From JADJLQ01 sp038251405 (lineage in GTDB: Bacteria; Bacteroidota; Bacteroidia; Chitinophagales; Saprospiraceae): a DNA stretch of 64,000 bases. The notes beneath the pieces were generated by a model. It saw only the letters and a list, made by a program, of their open reading frames with translations, made no database searches and had not been told where the DNA came from. The stretch's first letter is position 1. Every line of letters starts with the position of its first letter. The position numbers and the translations under genes are program-made. Where the stretch lies: NCBI GenBank assembly GCA_038251405.1, contig JBBSBH010000010.1, forward strand, positions 1 to 64,000, in the 5' to 3' direction. Below are positions 1 through 9,273 of this stretch, piece after piece.

Positions 1-2
1 AG

Positions 3-122
3 TGTAAGAAGGTTACTGATGCACGACTACTCAACAAAATCAACAATAAGGAAATCAGAATAAGAACTTTAATTCCACCTGACCTGCAAAAATTAATCTC
101 CAAATTGGCCTCACCGCACTAA
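3..122 (+). CDS. C-terminal end of an unidentified gene (cut by window start)
   Basis: An open frame enters from the left edge and stops with TAA at 120-122, giving 39 residues rich in Lys, Ile and Leu (ending LISKLASPH). No start codon is visible and I do not recognise the family. It may be the tail of a real gene, or chance coding, since the frame is short. Confidence 0.3.
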   Translation, partial: CKKVTDARLLNKINNKEIRIRTLIPPDLQKLISKLASPH

Positions 123-236
123 TTCGGACAAGTCAGGACATAAATGTGTATCTGACAGCTTGGGAATTTTTTAAACGACAGTGAACGAAATATTAATCCC
201 GCTGGTATAAATACTATCATCTTTTTATTAAAGGAT

Positions 237-1517
237 CTATCCAAAAGGCTTATCAATCGCTACTGCTGTAGGTGAAAACCATTTTGGACCTTGCTCAGTC
301 ATGTATACACAGTCTTCCATGCGTACACCAAATTCTCCTGGAATAGCAATAGTCGGTTCAATGCTAAAGCACATACCCGGCTCCAGTATTTCCTTATTTC
401 CACGCACCATGTTTCCCCATTCATGACCATCCAGTCCAATTCCATGACCGGTGCGATGAGGCAGACCGGGCAATTTATAATCAGGACCGAAACCTGCATC
501 GGTGATCACCTTTCGGGAGGCTTGATCTACTAATTCACAAGGATTTCCATTTTTTGCTACTGCAAATCCGGCAGCTTGTGACTTTTGTTCCAGATTCCAA
601 ACCTCTAATTGCCTTGGCGTAGGTGGAGCACCAAACACAACGGTACGGGTAATATCAGAACAATAGCCTTGTACTGTACATCCACAGTCCATCAATACAA
701 TATCACCTTTTTTTAAAGTCTGAGGCTTGGTAGTGCCGTGCGGAAGTGCAGAGGCCTCACCAAATAATACCAATCCAAAATCTGGCGAACCACCATATAG
801 TCCATGAGCTTCGCCTATGATACTGCTTACATCGACGGGAGACATCCCTTCTTTCAATTGACTAATGCCCACTTTGATGGCCTCTACGGTGATATCACTT
901 GCTTTTTGCATTAATGCAATTTCATTGGGAGATTTGATCATCCTGCATTTGGCAGAAATAGGATCCGCACTGACAAAATCAAATTGAGGTGCAAGTCTTT
1001 TTATACCATCATAAATAAAAAACCGTACCCTTTCTTCTATTCCTATTTTTCCGGATTTAATATTTGAGTCAGAAAGGGCTTGCAATACTTTTGCATAAGG
1101 GCTTTCATCTTCCTGCCATGGGTATACTTTTCCTTCCATCTTGATTCGCTCTCTAAATCGATCCTCCTCAAATGCCGGGCAGATATAACTGACATTACCA
1201 CCTACGGGGATCACTACCAATAATGGTCGTTCACTCTGTCCCCACCTGATGCTGGTAAAATAATTCATAGTAGTCCCCGAATCGAGAATGATGGCTACTA
1301 CATTATTTTCTTTCATGAATTTTTGGGCTTTGGCAATTCGATTTAGCCTTTCCTCTACAGTAATTGGCTTTACATCGGCAGTAAGTGATTGAATATTATC
1401 CCGCCAGGTTTTCTCTTTTATATCCGTATTTCCTGCGCACGCATTGGTAGCGACTAATATTCCAGTACTCGCGGTGATAGCACTTAGATTTATAAAATTT
1501 CTTCGATTGATAGGCAT
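237..1517 (-). CDS. Exported M24 family metallopeptidase (Xaa-Pro aminopeptidase-like)
   Basis: A 426-residue protein of the pita-bread M24 family, which removes N-terminal residues, typically before proline, using two metal ions. The ligand set is visible: D277 and D288 (MDCGCTVQGYCSD), H358 (HRTGHGIG), E387 (SIEPT) and E401 (RMED). The creatinase-like N-terminal domain fills about residues 50-190. The N-terminus carries RRNFINLS followed by a small hydrophobic stretch, a Tat-like leader, so it probably acts outside the cytoplasm. It starts at ATG 1517, 45 bp downstream of thrB on the same strand, where thrC is often found. Close relatives include prolidases and creatinases, so substrate specificity is not settled. 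Confidence 0.88.
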   Translation of the reverse strand: MPINRRNFINLSAITASTGILVATNACAGNTDIKEKTWRDNIQSLTADVKPITVEERLNRIAKAQKFMKENNVVAIILDSGTTMNYFTSIRWGQSERPLLVVIPVGGNVSYICPAFEEDRFRERIKMEGKVYPWQEDESPYAKVLQALSDSNIKSGKIGIEERVRFFIYDGIKRLAPQFDFVSADPISAKCRMIKSPNEIALMQKASDITVEAIKVGISQLKEGMSPVDVSSIIGEAHGLYGGSPDFGLVLFGEASALPHGTTKPQTLKKGDIVLMDCGCTVQGYCSDITRTVVFGAPPTPRQLEVWNLEQKSQAAGFAVAKNGNPCELVDQASRKVITDAGFGPDYKLPGLPHRTGHGIGLDGHEWGNMVRGNKEILEPGMCFSIEPTIAIPGEFGVRMEDCVYMTEQGPKWFSPTAVAIDKPFG

Positions 1518-1562
1518 ATGTATCTTATAATTTATGCAATCAAGATACGAATTCTAAGTATG

Positions 1563-2501
1563 TTACCTTCCCTCTAATAATACACTTCCTTTCATATTAA
1601 TTCTTGATACATGCATGTCATGGGGAATTTTTAATTCATTCATAACATCATTAATGGCAGCTGCGACCTTTTCAATATTCTCTTTACCTTTTGCCAATGA
1701 AAATATAGCCGGACCTGCTCCGGAAATCGAGCTCGTAATTGCGCCTGCTCCATAAGCTGCTTTTTTTACCTGGTCGAGAAATGGAATTAATCTGGCTCGC
1801 TGCGGTTCGATGACTACATCTACTAATGCCCTTGACATCATTTCCCAGTCTTGCCTGTATAATGCCGCAATGAATGCTCCCATATTGGCAACCTGTTGAT
1901 TGAATAATTTCATCGGTATCTCTTCTTTGAGAATACCGCGGGCGTCCTTTGTAAGAATAGTAATATGTGGAAACAATAGTGCGCAATATAAATCTGACGG
2001 TACGGGCAATTGGATTACATCGCCTGGAGACAATGATCTGATCAAAACCATCCCGCCCAATAGCGATGGTGCCACATTATCTGCATGAACGGCTCCATCT
2101 GCGGCTTGCTCTCCTTTCACAGCAAACTCCAACAGATCGGTTTTTCGAAAGGGATCGCCCAGCAGGCTATTGGCTGCTACTAATGCTGCTGCCGCGCTGG
2201 CCGCACTGGATCCCATACCCGTCCCGACCGGCATTTTTTTGATTATCTCAAGGCCAATGCCAATAGATTTTTCTCCCAGGGCATCCAGCATCGCCTGCAC
2301 AGCTACCGATGCTGTATTCAGAGCAGGATCCATAGGGATTTTATCATGATTTACCTTCAGAATGCTGGCGCCCGGAGTAGAAGATATACTTGCAATTACC
2401 TCATCTCCCGGAGCTTCTATAGCAAACCCCAATACATCGAAGCCAACACATATATTTGACACCGTAGCTGGTGCAAATGCTTTTTTTGTTTCAATACCCA
2501 T
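1563..2501 (-). CDS. thrB: Homoserine kinase
   Basis: A 312-residue GHMP-family kinase that phosphorylates L-homoserine to O-phosphohomoserine in threonine synthesis, in the cytoplasm. It opens with AFAPATVSNICVGFDVLGFA, the usual ThrB N-terminus, and has the GHMP ATP-binding loop PVGTGMGSSAASAAAA near residues 90-105. The C-terminal motif SSISGAGPAIFSL matches the family. Length is typical (about 300-320). Its ATG overlaps the end of thrA by 11 bp, which implies co-transcription and translational coupling. Confidence 0.95.
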   Translation of the reverse strand: MGIETKKAFAPATVSNICVGFDVLGFAIEAPGDEVIASISSTPGASILKVNHDKIPMDPALNTASVAVQAMLDALGEKSIGIGLEIIKKMPVGTGMGSSAASAAAALVAANSLLGDPFRKTDLLEFAVKGEQAADGAVHADNVAPSLLGGMVLIRSLSPGDVIQLPVPSDLYCALLFPHITILTKDARGILKEEIPMKLFNQQVANMGAFIAALYRQDWEMMSRALVDVVIEPQRARLIPFLDQVKKAAYGAGAITSSISGAGPAIFSLAKGKENIEKVAAAINDVMNELKIPHDMHVSRINMKGSVLLEGR

Positions 2502-4962
2502 AACCTGATAAATAATCTCCGATTGTAATAATTTCTGCGAATATTCCGGCAGCCGTCACTTCAGCGCCTGCGCCAGGGCCTCTAATTACTAAGGGCCTTT
2601 CATGATATCTTTCAGTAGTAAATACGATCATATTATCACTGCCACCTAACTGAGAAAATGGATTGTCTGGTCCTACCTCTTGTAAACCTACAGTTACTGG
2701 TTTTCCAAGTTCTACTTTTGCAATAACCCTGATCTTAGCTTTACTACTTTCTGCTTTTTTGATCATGGCAGTATACTTTTCTTCATCGCTTTCGAGTACC
2801 TGGAGGAAGTCATCTACTGATTTCGCATTTGTAGCTTTGTCTGATAATATTTTCTCCAATACTACATCTTCCAGATTAGTCTGTAAGCCAGCTTCCCGAG
2901 CGAGAATACATATCTTCCTGCTAATATCTTTTAGTGACAGATCATCCCTTGGATCGGGCTCGGTATAACCCTGCACGCGGGCTTCTTTTACTAAATCTGA
3001 AAATTTTACTTTTGAACTAAATTTATTGAAAATAAAAGATAAAGATCCTGAAAGCACGCCTTCGATTTTGATGATCCGATCACCGGAGACCATTAGGTTT
3101 TTCAAAGTGGAAAGTACAGGAAGGCCCGCACCCACATTTGTCTCATACTGAAATTGTACACCTCTAAGGTCAGCTATATCTTTTAATTTTTTATACATGC
3201 GATAGGTACTGGAGGCAGCGATTTTATTGGGCGTGGAAATACTGATGCTGGCATCTAAGATCTTTTCATATTTGGAAGCTACATCCGCTGAGGCGGTATT
3301 GTCAATGAAAATCGAGTTTACCAAATTGAGACTTTTCATTTGATCTATATATTTGGCCAATTTCATTGGTTTTCCATTTTTATCTAGATTTTCTTTCCAG
3401 TTTTCCAGGGAAATACCTTTTGAGTCAAATAGCATTTTGCGACTATTAGCCAATCCTACTAGCCTGATTTCGAGGTCTTTTGATTTATATAAATATTCAG
3501 CCTGCGCCTTCAGTTGTTTTATCAGCGTACCTCCGATCAGCCCACAGCCGATCATAAATACATTCAACACTTTTATCTCGGAAAGGAACAATCCTTCATG
3601 CAAAGCATTCAGGGCCTTGGCTTCGTCAGCTCGATTGATGACTGCAGAAATATTCAACTCGGAGGAACCCTGAGCAATGGCTACTACATTTACACCATTT
3701 TTCCCCAAAGCACTAAACATTCTTCCTGCAATGCCTGGTGTTAACCTCATGTTTTCACCTATTAATGCTACTACTGATAAATCATTTTCGGTAATGATGG
3801 GCTCTACGGTGTTTGCTTGAATTTCCCTGCTGAAGGCATTATCTATCTCTTCTTTGGCCAATGATGCATCTTCCGGTCTGACAGCAAAACTTATGGAGGA
3901 CTCAGAAGATCCTTGTGTGATCAGCATTACATTTACTTTCCTTGCAGCAAGTGATTCGAACAATCTTCCTGCCACCCCGGGTACACCAAACAGCCCACTT
4001 CCCTGCAAAGTAAGTAAGGAAACATTACTGATAGAAGAGATACCAGTGACTGGATGGCTATGCTTTACTTTTTCTTTAGTGATCATAGAACCCGCAAAAC
4101 CCGGGTTAAATGTATTTTTTATATAAATGGGAATCCCTAGATCCATCGCCGGCTTGATAGTGGGTGGATAGATCACTTTAGCCCCAAAATGTGACATTTC
4201 CATGGCTTCCACATAGGAGAGCTTGGGGATAGTGAAGGCTTTGGCTACTAGTCTTGGATCAGCGGTTAATACACCGTCTACATCAGTCCAAATTTCGATG
4301 CATTCAGCCTTTAATCCTGCACCTAACAAGGAAGCCGTATAGTCTGAACCACCCCTGCCTAAAGTAGTAGTGAGCCCACCTTTGGCACTACTAATAAAGC
4401 CGGTCACTACTTTTATCGACCTGGTAGATTTGTATTTTGATTTTATTAGTTTGTAAGTAGTAGGAAAATCTACTCTTGCAGCGCCAAAATTCTTATCCGT
4501 TTTAATGATTTCCCGGGCATCCACGTATTCAGATGTAAGTCCTCTTTCATTCATCGCTTCTGTGATGATCATGCTAGAGGCTCTTTCACCAAAGCTTAGC
4601 ACATAGTCCATGGTACGCGGCGAGGCTTCCATTACCAAAAAAGTCCCTTGTAGTAGGTTTTTTAAAGTCTCTGACATTTCAATAAAAGCCTTGAGTACGG
4701 TATTCTTTCTTTTGCCAAGAATTAAAGTATCAATGGCCTCAAGATGTCTATGGTGAAACGCAGCCCATAAATCCATATAAGCCCCGTCGCCCTTAGAAGC
4801 TGTTAGAGCCATATCTATCAGGCTATTGGTAATTCCATTAAATGCGGAGAATACTACAGTGAAACCAATCTTTTTTTTGTGATAGTCGGCCAATATTTTG
4901 ATCACTCCCTCTATTCGCTCAGGAGTGCCTACACTCGAACCACCAAATTTCAATACATGCAT
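2491..4962 (-). CDS. thrA: Bifunctional aspartokinase / homoserine dehydrogenase
   Basis: A fused enzyme catalysing the first and third steps from aspartate to homoserine. The aspartokinase domain comes first (KFGGSSVGTPERI at the N-terminus, GRGGSDYTASLLGAG in the middle). Tandem ACT domains follow (repeated QGSSE motifs), then homoserine dehydrogenase with the nucleotide-binding GCGLIGGTLIKQL and the signature YETNVGAGLPV. I chose ATG 4962 (823 residues) because it sits directly before the conserved VLKFGG. The frame stays open to 5031, but a -7-like box (TATATTTG, 5036-5029) lies in that extension. ACT domains imply feedback control by an end product, probably threonine. It overlaps thrB; no thrC follows in this window. 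Confidence 0.95.
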   Translation of the reverse strand: MHVLKFGGSSVGTPERIEGVIKILADYHKKKIGFTVVFSAFNGITNSLIDMALTASKGDGAYMDLWAAFHHRHLEAIDTLILGKRKNTVLKAFIEMSETLKNLLQGTFLVMEASPRTMDYVLSFGERASSMIITEAMNERGLTSEYVDAREIIKTDKNFGAARVDFPTTYKLIKSKYKSTRSIKVVTGFISSAKGGLTTTLGRGGSDYTASLLGAGLKAECIEIWTDVDGVLTADPRLVAKAFTIPKLSYVEAMEMSHFGAKVIYPPTIKPAMDLGIPIYIKNTFNPGFAGSMITKEKVKHSHPVTGISSISNVSLLTLQGSGLFGVPGVAGRLFESLAARKVNVMLITQGSSESSISFAVRPEDASLAKEEIDNAFSREIQANTVEPIITENDLSVVALIGENMRLTPGIAGRMFSALGKNGVNVVAIAQGSSELNISAVINRADEAKALNALHEGLFLSEIKVLNVFMIGCGLIGGTLIKQLKAQAEYLYKSKDLEIRLVGLANSRKMLFDSKGISLENWKENLDKNGKPMKLAKYIDQMKSLNLVNSIFIDNTASADVASKYEKILDASISISTPNKIAASSTYRMYKKLKDIADLRGVQFQYETNVGAGLPVLSTLKNLMVSGDRIIKIEGVLSGSLSFIFNKFSSKVKFSDLVKEARVQGYTEPDPRDDLSLKDISRKICILAREAGLQTNLEDVVLEKILSDKATNAKSVDDFLQVLESDEEKYTAMIKKAESSKAKIRVIAKVELGKPVTVGLQEVGPDNPFSQLGGSDNMIVFTTERYHERPLVIRGPGAGAEVTAAGIFAEIITIGDYLSGYGY

Positions 4963-5028
4963 ATTAGGATCTGCCTTTAAATTTTTGAAATTATATAAAA
5001 TACCAGTTTTTGGGACGGGATTGCGGCG

Positions 5029-5036
5029 CAAATATA
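5029..5036 (-). promoter_or_regulatory. Candidate -7 element for thrA
   Basis: On the minus strand this reads TATATTTG, matching the Bacteroidota -7 consensus TAnnTTTG. Transcription would start near 5022, about 60 nt before the ATG at 4962. No clear TTTG -33 element is seen at the usual distance, so this is only a partial match. Confidence 0.35.
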
Positions 5037-5166
5037 AGCCTACTGCATGAAATATAGGATTCTTACAGAAACACTCATTTTTTCATTTGATTTTTTCATT
5101 TTTTTTTTGGAAAGATATTGATCTGACTGATCCTGGGCATTATCCCAATGGGTAATTTTTAATACC

Positions 5167-5174
5167 TAGCTTTG
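5167..5174 (+). promoter_or_regulatory. Candidate -7 element for the M20 peptidase gene
   Basis: TAGCTTTG matches TAnnTTTG and lies 22 bp before the ATG at 5197. No good -33 TTTG is visible upstream. Confidence 0.35.
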
Positions 5175-5196
5175 TAAAGTATTTAATTGCGTAAAA

Positions 5197-6726
5197 ATGA
5201 AGAATTTTTTATCGGTTTTTTGCCTTCTAATTTCAATGGGTATGTATGGTCAGTCAGATTTGATTAACCAAACCAGAACCTATAGAGAAAACCATGAACA
5301 TGAATTGCTTCATGAGTTCATGGGGTTGGTGTCTATTCCTAATGTAGTAAATGATACCGCCGGCATTCGGGCAACGGCAGATTATATCATAAAAATGATG
5401 GAATCACGAGGTATAAAGACTAGCCGATTAACTGGAAAATCGATAAACACTCCTCCGGTAATATTTGGAGAAGTAAATGTGCCAAATGCTCAGAAGACCA
5501 TCATTTTCTACGCACATTACGACGGGCAGCCGGTAAATCCAGGACAATGGGCCGAAGGAATAGAACCTTTTAAATCAGTTTTTATGAATGCCTCACTCGA
5601 AAAGGGAGGAAAAATAATTCCGATGCCAGCTGGTAATGATAAAATAAATCCAGAATGGCGAATATATGGCAGGAGTACATCTGATGATAAGGCCGGGGTA
5701 TTTTCCATACTTTCAGCCTATGACATTTTGTATAAATTAGGAGAAAAACCGTCAGTAAATCTCAAGTTCTTTTTTGAAGGCGAAGAGGAAGCAGGATCTG
5801 TTCATCTCGATGAAATATTGGAAAAAAATAAAGACAACTTGAAATCAGATCTTTGGATTATATGTGATGGCCCTGTACACCAATCCGGATTAAAACAAGT
5901 AGTATTTGGCGTACGGGGAGATGTAAATATGCAAATAACGATCTTTGCTTCTAAGCGACCCTTACACAGTGGGCACTATGGAAATTGGGCCCCTAATCCT
6001 GCGATGAATTTGGTGAGACTTTTGGCATCCATGAAAAATGATGATGGTCGTGTTACTATTAAAGGATTCTACGATGATGTGACTCCATTGACAAATACAG
6101 AGCGGGCTGCATTAGCAAAAGTACCTTCAGTGGATGATCAGATGAAAAAAGAACTGGGCTTTATAAAGCCAGAAGGAGGGGGAAAATCACTGAGTGAACT
6201 CATCAATTTGCCTTCTCTGAATATCAATGGAATGTCCAGTGCCAATGTTGGAAAGCTTGCTGCCAATGTAATACCGACCTATGCCATAGCTAACCTTGAT
6301 CTGAGACTGGTATTGGGAAATGATGCGAAAAGACAAGTACAAAAAGTAATAGATCATATTAAATCAAAAGGATATTATGTCACGGATCATGAACCTACTG
6401 ATGAGGAACGCAACAAATACCCTTTGATAGCTATGGTATCTACTGGAAATGGATATAATGCACAACGAACTAAAATGGATTTACCGATAGCCCGGGATGT
6501 AATACAAGCTGTACAGTCAACTACTAAAGACCAGGTAGTACTCATGCCAACTCTTGGTGGAAGTTTGCCTCTTTATCTTTTTGAAAAACACTTAAACACT
6601 CCAACTATTACGGTGCCCATTGCCAACCATGATAATAATCAACATGCCGAAAATGAAAATATCAGAATTCAAAATCTATGGAATGGAATAGAAACCTATG
6701 TGGCATTGATGAAAATTAAAAGCTAA
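5197..6726 (+). CDS. Exported M20 family peptidase (dipeptidase/ArgE-DapE-like)
   Basis: A 509-residue zinc peptidase of the M20 family, expected to cleave short peptides or amidated amino acids. A signal peptide (residues 1-19, ending MYGQS) suggests periplasmic or outer-membrane placement. Metal and catalytic motifs are in order: H107 and D109 (FYAHYDGQPV), the bridging Asp in RSTSDDKAG (163-164), the Glu pair in FEGEEEAGS (about 195-198) and a late His in IANHDNNQHAENE. The dimerisation-domain motif HSGHYGNWAPNP is also clear. It stands alone between divergent thrA and a convergent DUF1304 gene. The exact substrate cannot be read from the sequence. Confidence 0.9.
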   Translation: MKNFLSVFCLLISMGMYGQSDLINQTRTYRENHEHELLHEFMGLVSIPNVVNDTAGIRATADYIIKMMESRGIKTSRLTGKSINTPPVIFGEVNVPNAQKTIIFYAHYDGQPVNPGQWAEGIEPFKSVFMNASLEKGGKIIPMPAGNDKINPEWRIYGRSTSDDKAGVFSILSAYDILYKLGEKPSVNLKFFFEGEEEAGSVHLDEILEKNKDNLKSDLWIICDGPVHQSGLKQVVFGVRGDVNMQITIFASKRPLHSGHYGNWAPNPAMNLVRLLASMKNDDGRVTIKGFYDDVTPLTNTERAALAKVPSVDDQMKKELGFIKPEGGGKSLSELINLPSLNINGMSSANVGKLAANVIPTYAIANLDLRLVLGNDAKRQVQKVIDHIKSKGYYVTDHEPTDEERNKYPLIAMVSTGNGYNAQRTKMDLPIARDVIQAVQSTTKDQVVLMPTLGGSLPLYLFEKHLNTPTITVPIANHDNNQHAENENIRIQNLWNGIETYVALMKIKS

Positions 6727-6728
6727 AT

Positions 6729-7106
6729 TTATTTCCATAGTAGAAAGGTCAAAGCTAAAATAGCGGGTAATGCCTGAATAAAAAATATCTTCTTGCTGGC
6801 AGTCAAGGCCCCATATATACCTGCAACAGTAATGCAAACCAGGAAAAAAGTCGCCACATGAGCATGCCAGGATTCGTCTTTAATAAATAATGACCAAACT
6901 AATCCCGCAGCTAAGAATCCATTGTACAGACCTTGATTGGCGGCTAAAGTCTTTGTTGGTTTAAACATCTCATCTGGCATTGCGCCTTTAAATGCTTTTT
7001 TACCAGCTGTCTCCCAGGCAAACATCTCCAGGTATAAAAAATACAAATGAAGGAGTGCAATAATAATGATGAGAACAGTGGAAACCATGACTATAAATTT
7101 ATTCAT
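6729..7106 (-). CDS. DUF1304 family integral membrane protein
   Basis: A 125-residue protein with four predicted membrane helices and almost no soluble part. The motifs LLHLYFLYLEMFAWET and AANQGLYNGFLAAGLVW are the hallmarks of DUF1304, a small family of unknown function. It converges on the M20 peptidase gene with 2 bp between stops. A role cannot be inferred from the sequence. Confidence 0.85.
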   Translation of the reverse strand: MNKFIVMVSTVLIIIIALLHLYFLYLEMFAWETAGKKAFKGAMPDEMFKPTKTLAANQGLYNGFLAAGLVWSLFIKDESWHAHVATFFLVCITVAGIYGALTASKKIFFIQALPAILALTFLLWK

Positions 7107-7141
7107 CTAATATAGCTATACTACTTCAATCCGAATTATAC

Positions 7142-7149
7142 TATTTTTG
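7142..7149 (+). promoter_or_regulatory. Candidate -7 element for the GH20 gene
   Basis: TATTTTTG matches TAnnTTTG and ends 21 bp before the ATG at 7171. It supports that ATG over the upstream in-frame TTG at 7147, which would lie inside this element. No -33 match is seen. Confidence 0.4.
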
Positions 7150-7170
7150 AAGCTAAATAAAATTTTATTG

Positions 7171-9036
7171 ATGAAATACTTCGTAATACTGTTTCTGGCA
7201 CTCACCATTTCTTTTACTTCCGCACAAGTCTCTAAATTTAATAATATCATTCCTGTGCCCGGTAGCTATAAAACAGGCACTGGAAGGTTTATTCTTAAAT
7301 CAGGTACAGGGATATCGATTCCTCAAAAAACGCAGGAGTTAATCACCTTAGCGAACCAGCTTATCAATCATCCACTGGTGAAAAGCTTAAAACTGGTTCA
7401 AAAAAATGCTGTCAGCAATACTATAAAACTGGAGATAGTAAATAATCCTGCTATTGGTAATGAAGGTTATCAATTGTCTGTTTCGCCTTCGTTGGTTAAT
7501 ATCAAAGCCAATAATGCCGCTGGTTTATTTTATGGTATCCAATCTTTTGCACAGTTGATTCCTATAAATGCAACTAACGGTGCTTATCCCATTCCAGCTT
7601 GTGAGATCATTGATCAGCCAAGATTTGGATGGCGTGGCCTGATGCTCGATGTGAGCAGACATTTCTTTACTGTCGATGAGGTAAAGCAATATATCGATGC
7701 TATGTCCATGTATAAATTCAATACATTACATATGCACCTCACAGATGACAATGGATGGAGAGTGGAGATAAAGTCACTACCCAGGCTTACTTCAGTAGGT
7801 GCGTGGCGGGTAGAGCGATTCGGTACTTTTGGGGATCGGGCACCAGTAAAGGATGGTGAACCAACCCCTATTGGCGGTTTTTATACGCACGAGCAAGTCA
7901 AAGATCTTGTAAATTATGCAGCAGCAAAACACATTACTATTGTTCCTGAAATAGATGTTCCCGGTCATTCCATGGCTCTATTGGCGGCGTACCCTGAACT
8001 TTCCTGTACACACGAAAAAGTATATGTAAACCCGGGTACCAATTTTGCAGAATGGTTTGGTAATGGAAAATTCAAAATGCTGGTTGATAATACGTTAGAT
8101 CCCTCTAATGAACAAGTGTACGAATACCTGGATAAAATCTTTACTGAAGTAGCTCAGCTGTTTCCCAGTCAGTATGTACATGTAGGTGGTGATGAATGCT
8201 ACCACGGATATTGGGAAGCGGATGAATCATGCAAAGCACTCATGGCTGAGAAAGGAATGAAAGACATTCATGAACTACAGAGTTATTTTATCAGTCGTTG
8301 CGAGAAAATACTCAAATCAAAAGGCAAAAAATTACTGGGATGGGATGAGATCCTGGAAGGGGGTTTGGCGCCTGATGCTACCGTAATGAGTTGGAGAGGA
8401 ATGAAAGGAGGCATAGAAGCCGCCAAAATGGGACATAATGTAGTGATGACACCTTCTACTTTTGCTTATATCGATTATATGCAGGGTGACCGGTCACTGG
8501 AGTTTCCAATTTATGCATCTTTAACGTTGAAAAAAACATATTCTTTTGAGCCAGCTCCCGCAGAGGTTGACTCTAAATATGTTCTAGGTGGCCAGGGTAA
8601 CCTCTGGTCTGAAAAAACGCCTACACTTCGACATGTTTTTTACATGACTTATCCAAGAGCGTTCTCATTAGCTGAAACTTTTTGGAGCCCTGCAGATAAA
8701 AAAGACTGGAACAATTTTGTAGATCGCACGCAATATCATTTTGCATTATTTGATAAATTGAATTGGAATATTTCCAGGTCATTATATGATGCCATGGCGA
8801 CTACTTCAAAGCAAGGCGATGTATTGAAATGTACCTTGACTACGGAAATGCCGGGTGGTGAAATTCATTATACGATTGACAATACATTTCCAGATGCATT
8901 TTCTCCTAAATACAAAGACCCTATTACTATACCCGAAGGCGATGTTACCCTGCGCTTTGTAGTGGTAGAAAATGGAAAAATATTGGGGCGTACGGCAGTG
9001 ATCAGTAGGAATGATTTATTGGCTAGGGCGAAGTGA
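7171..9036 (+). CDS. Exported beta-N-acetylhexosaminidase, GH20
   Basis: A 621-residue exported enzyme that removes terminal GlcNAc/GalNAc from chitin- or glycan-derived chains by substrate-assisted catalysis. The signal peptide covers about residues 1-19 (MKYFVILFLALTISFTSAQ). A GH20b-like N-terminal domain follows, then the catalytic barrel with MLDVSRHFF, LHMHLTDDNGWR and the catalytic D341-E342 pair in VGGDECYHGYWE. The last ~70 residues resemble the chitobiase C-terminal domain (GGEIHYTIDNTFP). Start set at ATG 7171, which follows a -7-like box. Length and motif order are normal for Bacteroidota GH20 enzymes. Confidence 0.95.
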   Translation: MKYFVILFLALTISFTSAQVSKFNNIIPVPGSYKTGTGRFILKSGTGISIPQKTQELITLANQLINHPLVKSLKLVQKNAVSNTIKLEIVNNPAIGNEGYQLSVSPSLVNIKANNAAGLFYGIQSFAQLIPINATNGAYPIPACEIIDQPRFGWRGLMLDVSRHFFTVDEVKQYIDAMSMYKFNTLHMHLTDDNGWRVEIKSLPRLTSVGAWRVERFGTFGDRAPVKDGEPTPIGGFYTHEQVKDLVNYAAAKHITIVPEIDVPGHSMALLAAYPELSCTHEKVYVNPGTNFAEWFGNGKFKMLVDNTLDPSNEQVYEYLDKIFTEVAQLFPSQYVHVGGDECYHGYWEADESCKALMAEKGMKDIHELQSYFISRCEKILKSKGKKLLGWDEILEGGLAPDATVMSWRGMKGGIEAAKMGHNVVMTPSTFAYIDYMQGDRSLEFPIYASLTLKKTYSFEPAPAEVDSKYVLGGQGNLWSEKTPTLRHVFYMTYPRAFSLAETFWSPADKKDWNNFVDRTQYHFALFDKLNWNISRSLYDAMATTSKQGDVLKCTLTTEMPGGEIHYTIDNTFPDAFSPKYKDPITIPEGDVTLRFVVVENGKILGRTAVISRNDLLARAK

Positions 9037-9070
9037 TTTCAAGATATGAACTAGATCCTGAGAGTTATAA

Positions 9071-9267
9071 TTTTCAATATTTGAAAGGACGCATCTTTTG
9101 GCAACATTTGGCCCAGGTTTAGGAAGGCCATTTGTGGATACATTATCAGGTTCCGACTATTCGAAATGAAAGAGTTAAGGCTTGGAGTGGAAAATGGAAT
9201 GTGTGAGTTGGAAATAAATATCAAAAGACCAGAAAATCAAAGTATGAAGCTTGCGGAAAAGTCATAA
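9071..9267 (+). pseudogene. Relic of a RelE/HigB-like (Gp49-type) toxin gene
   Basis: Two frames together read like the toxin family whose hallmark is GP-LGRP-VDTL-GS-----MKELR. The frame from 9071 gives FGPGLGRPFVDTLSGSDYSK and stops at 9167-9169. A frame one base away resumes at 9166 with MKELRLGVENG and runs to TAA at 9265-9267 with a poorly conserved tail. A one-base change in the A-run at about 9164-9171 explains the break. No start codon or N-terminal helix is left, and no antitoxin gene follows. I read it as a dead remnant of a toxin-antitoxin module. Confidence 0.65.
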
Positions 9268-9273
9268 TTAAAA

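Noticed and set aside
1520..1548. 7-bp inverted repeat gtatctt/aagatac between thrB and the M24 gene
   Set aside because: No T-run follows on either strand and it overlaps a likely translation-start region; too weak to call a terminator or operator.
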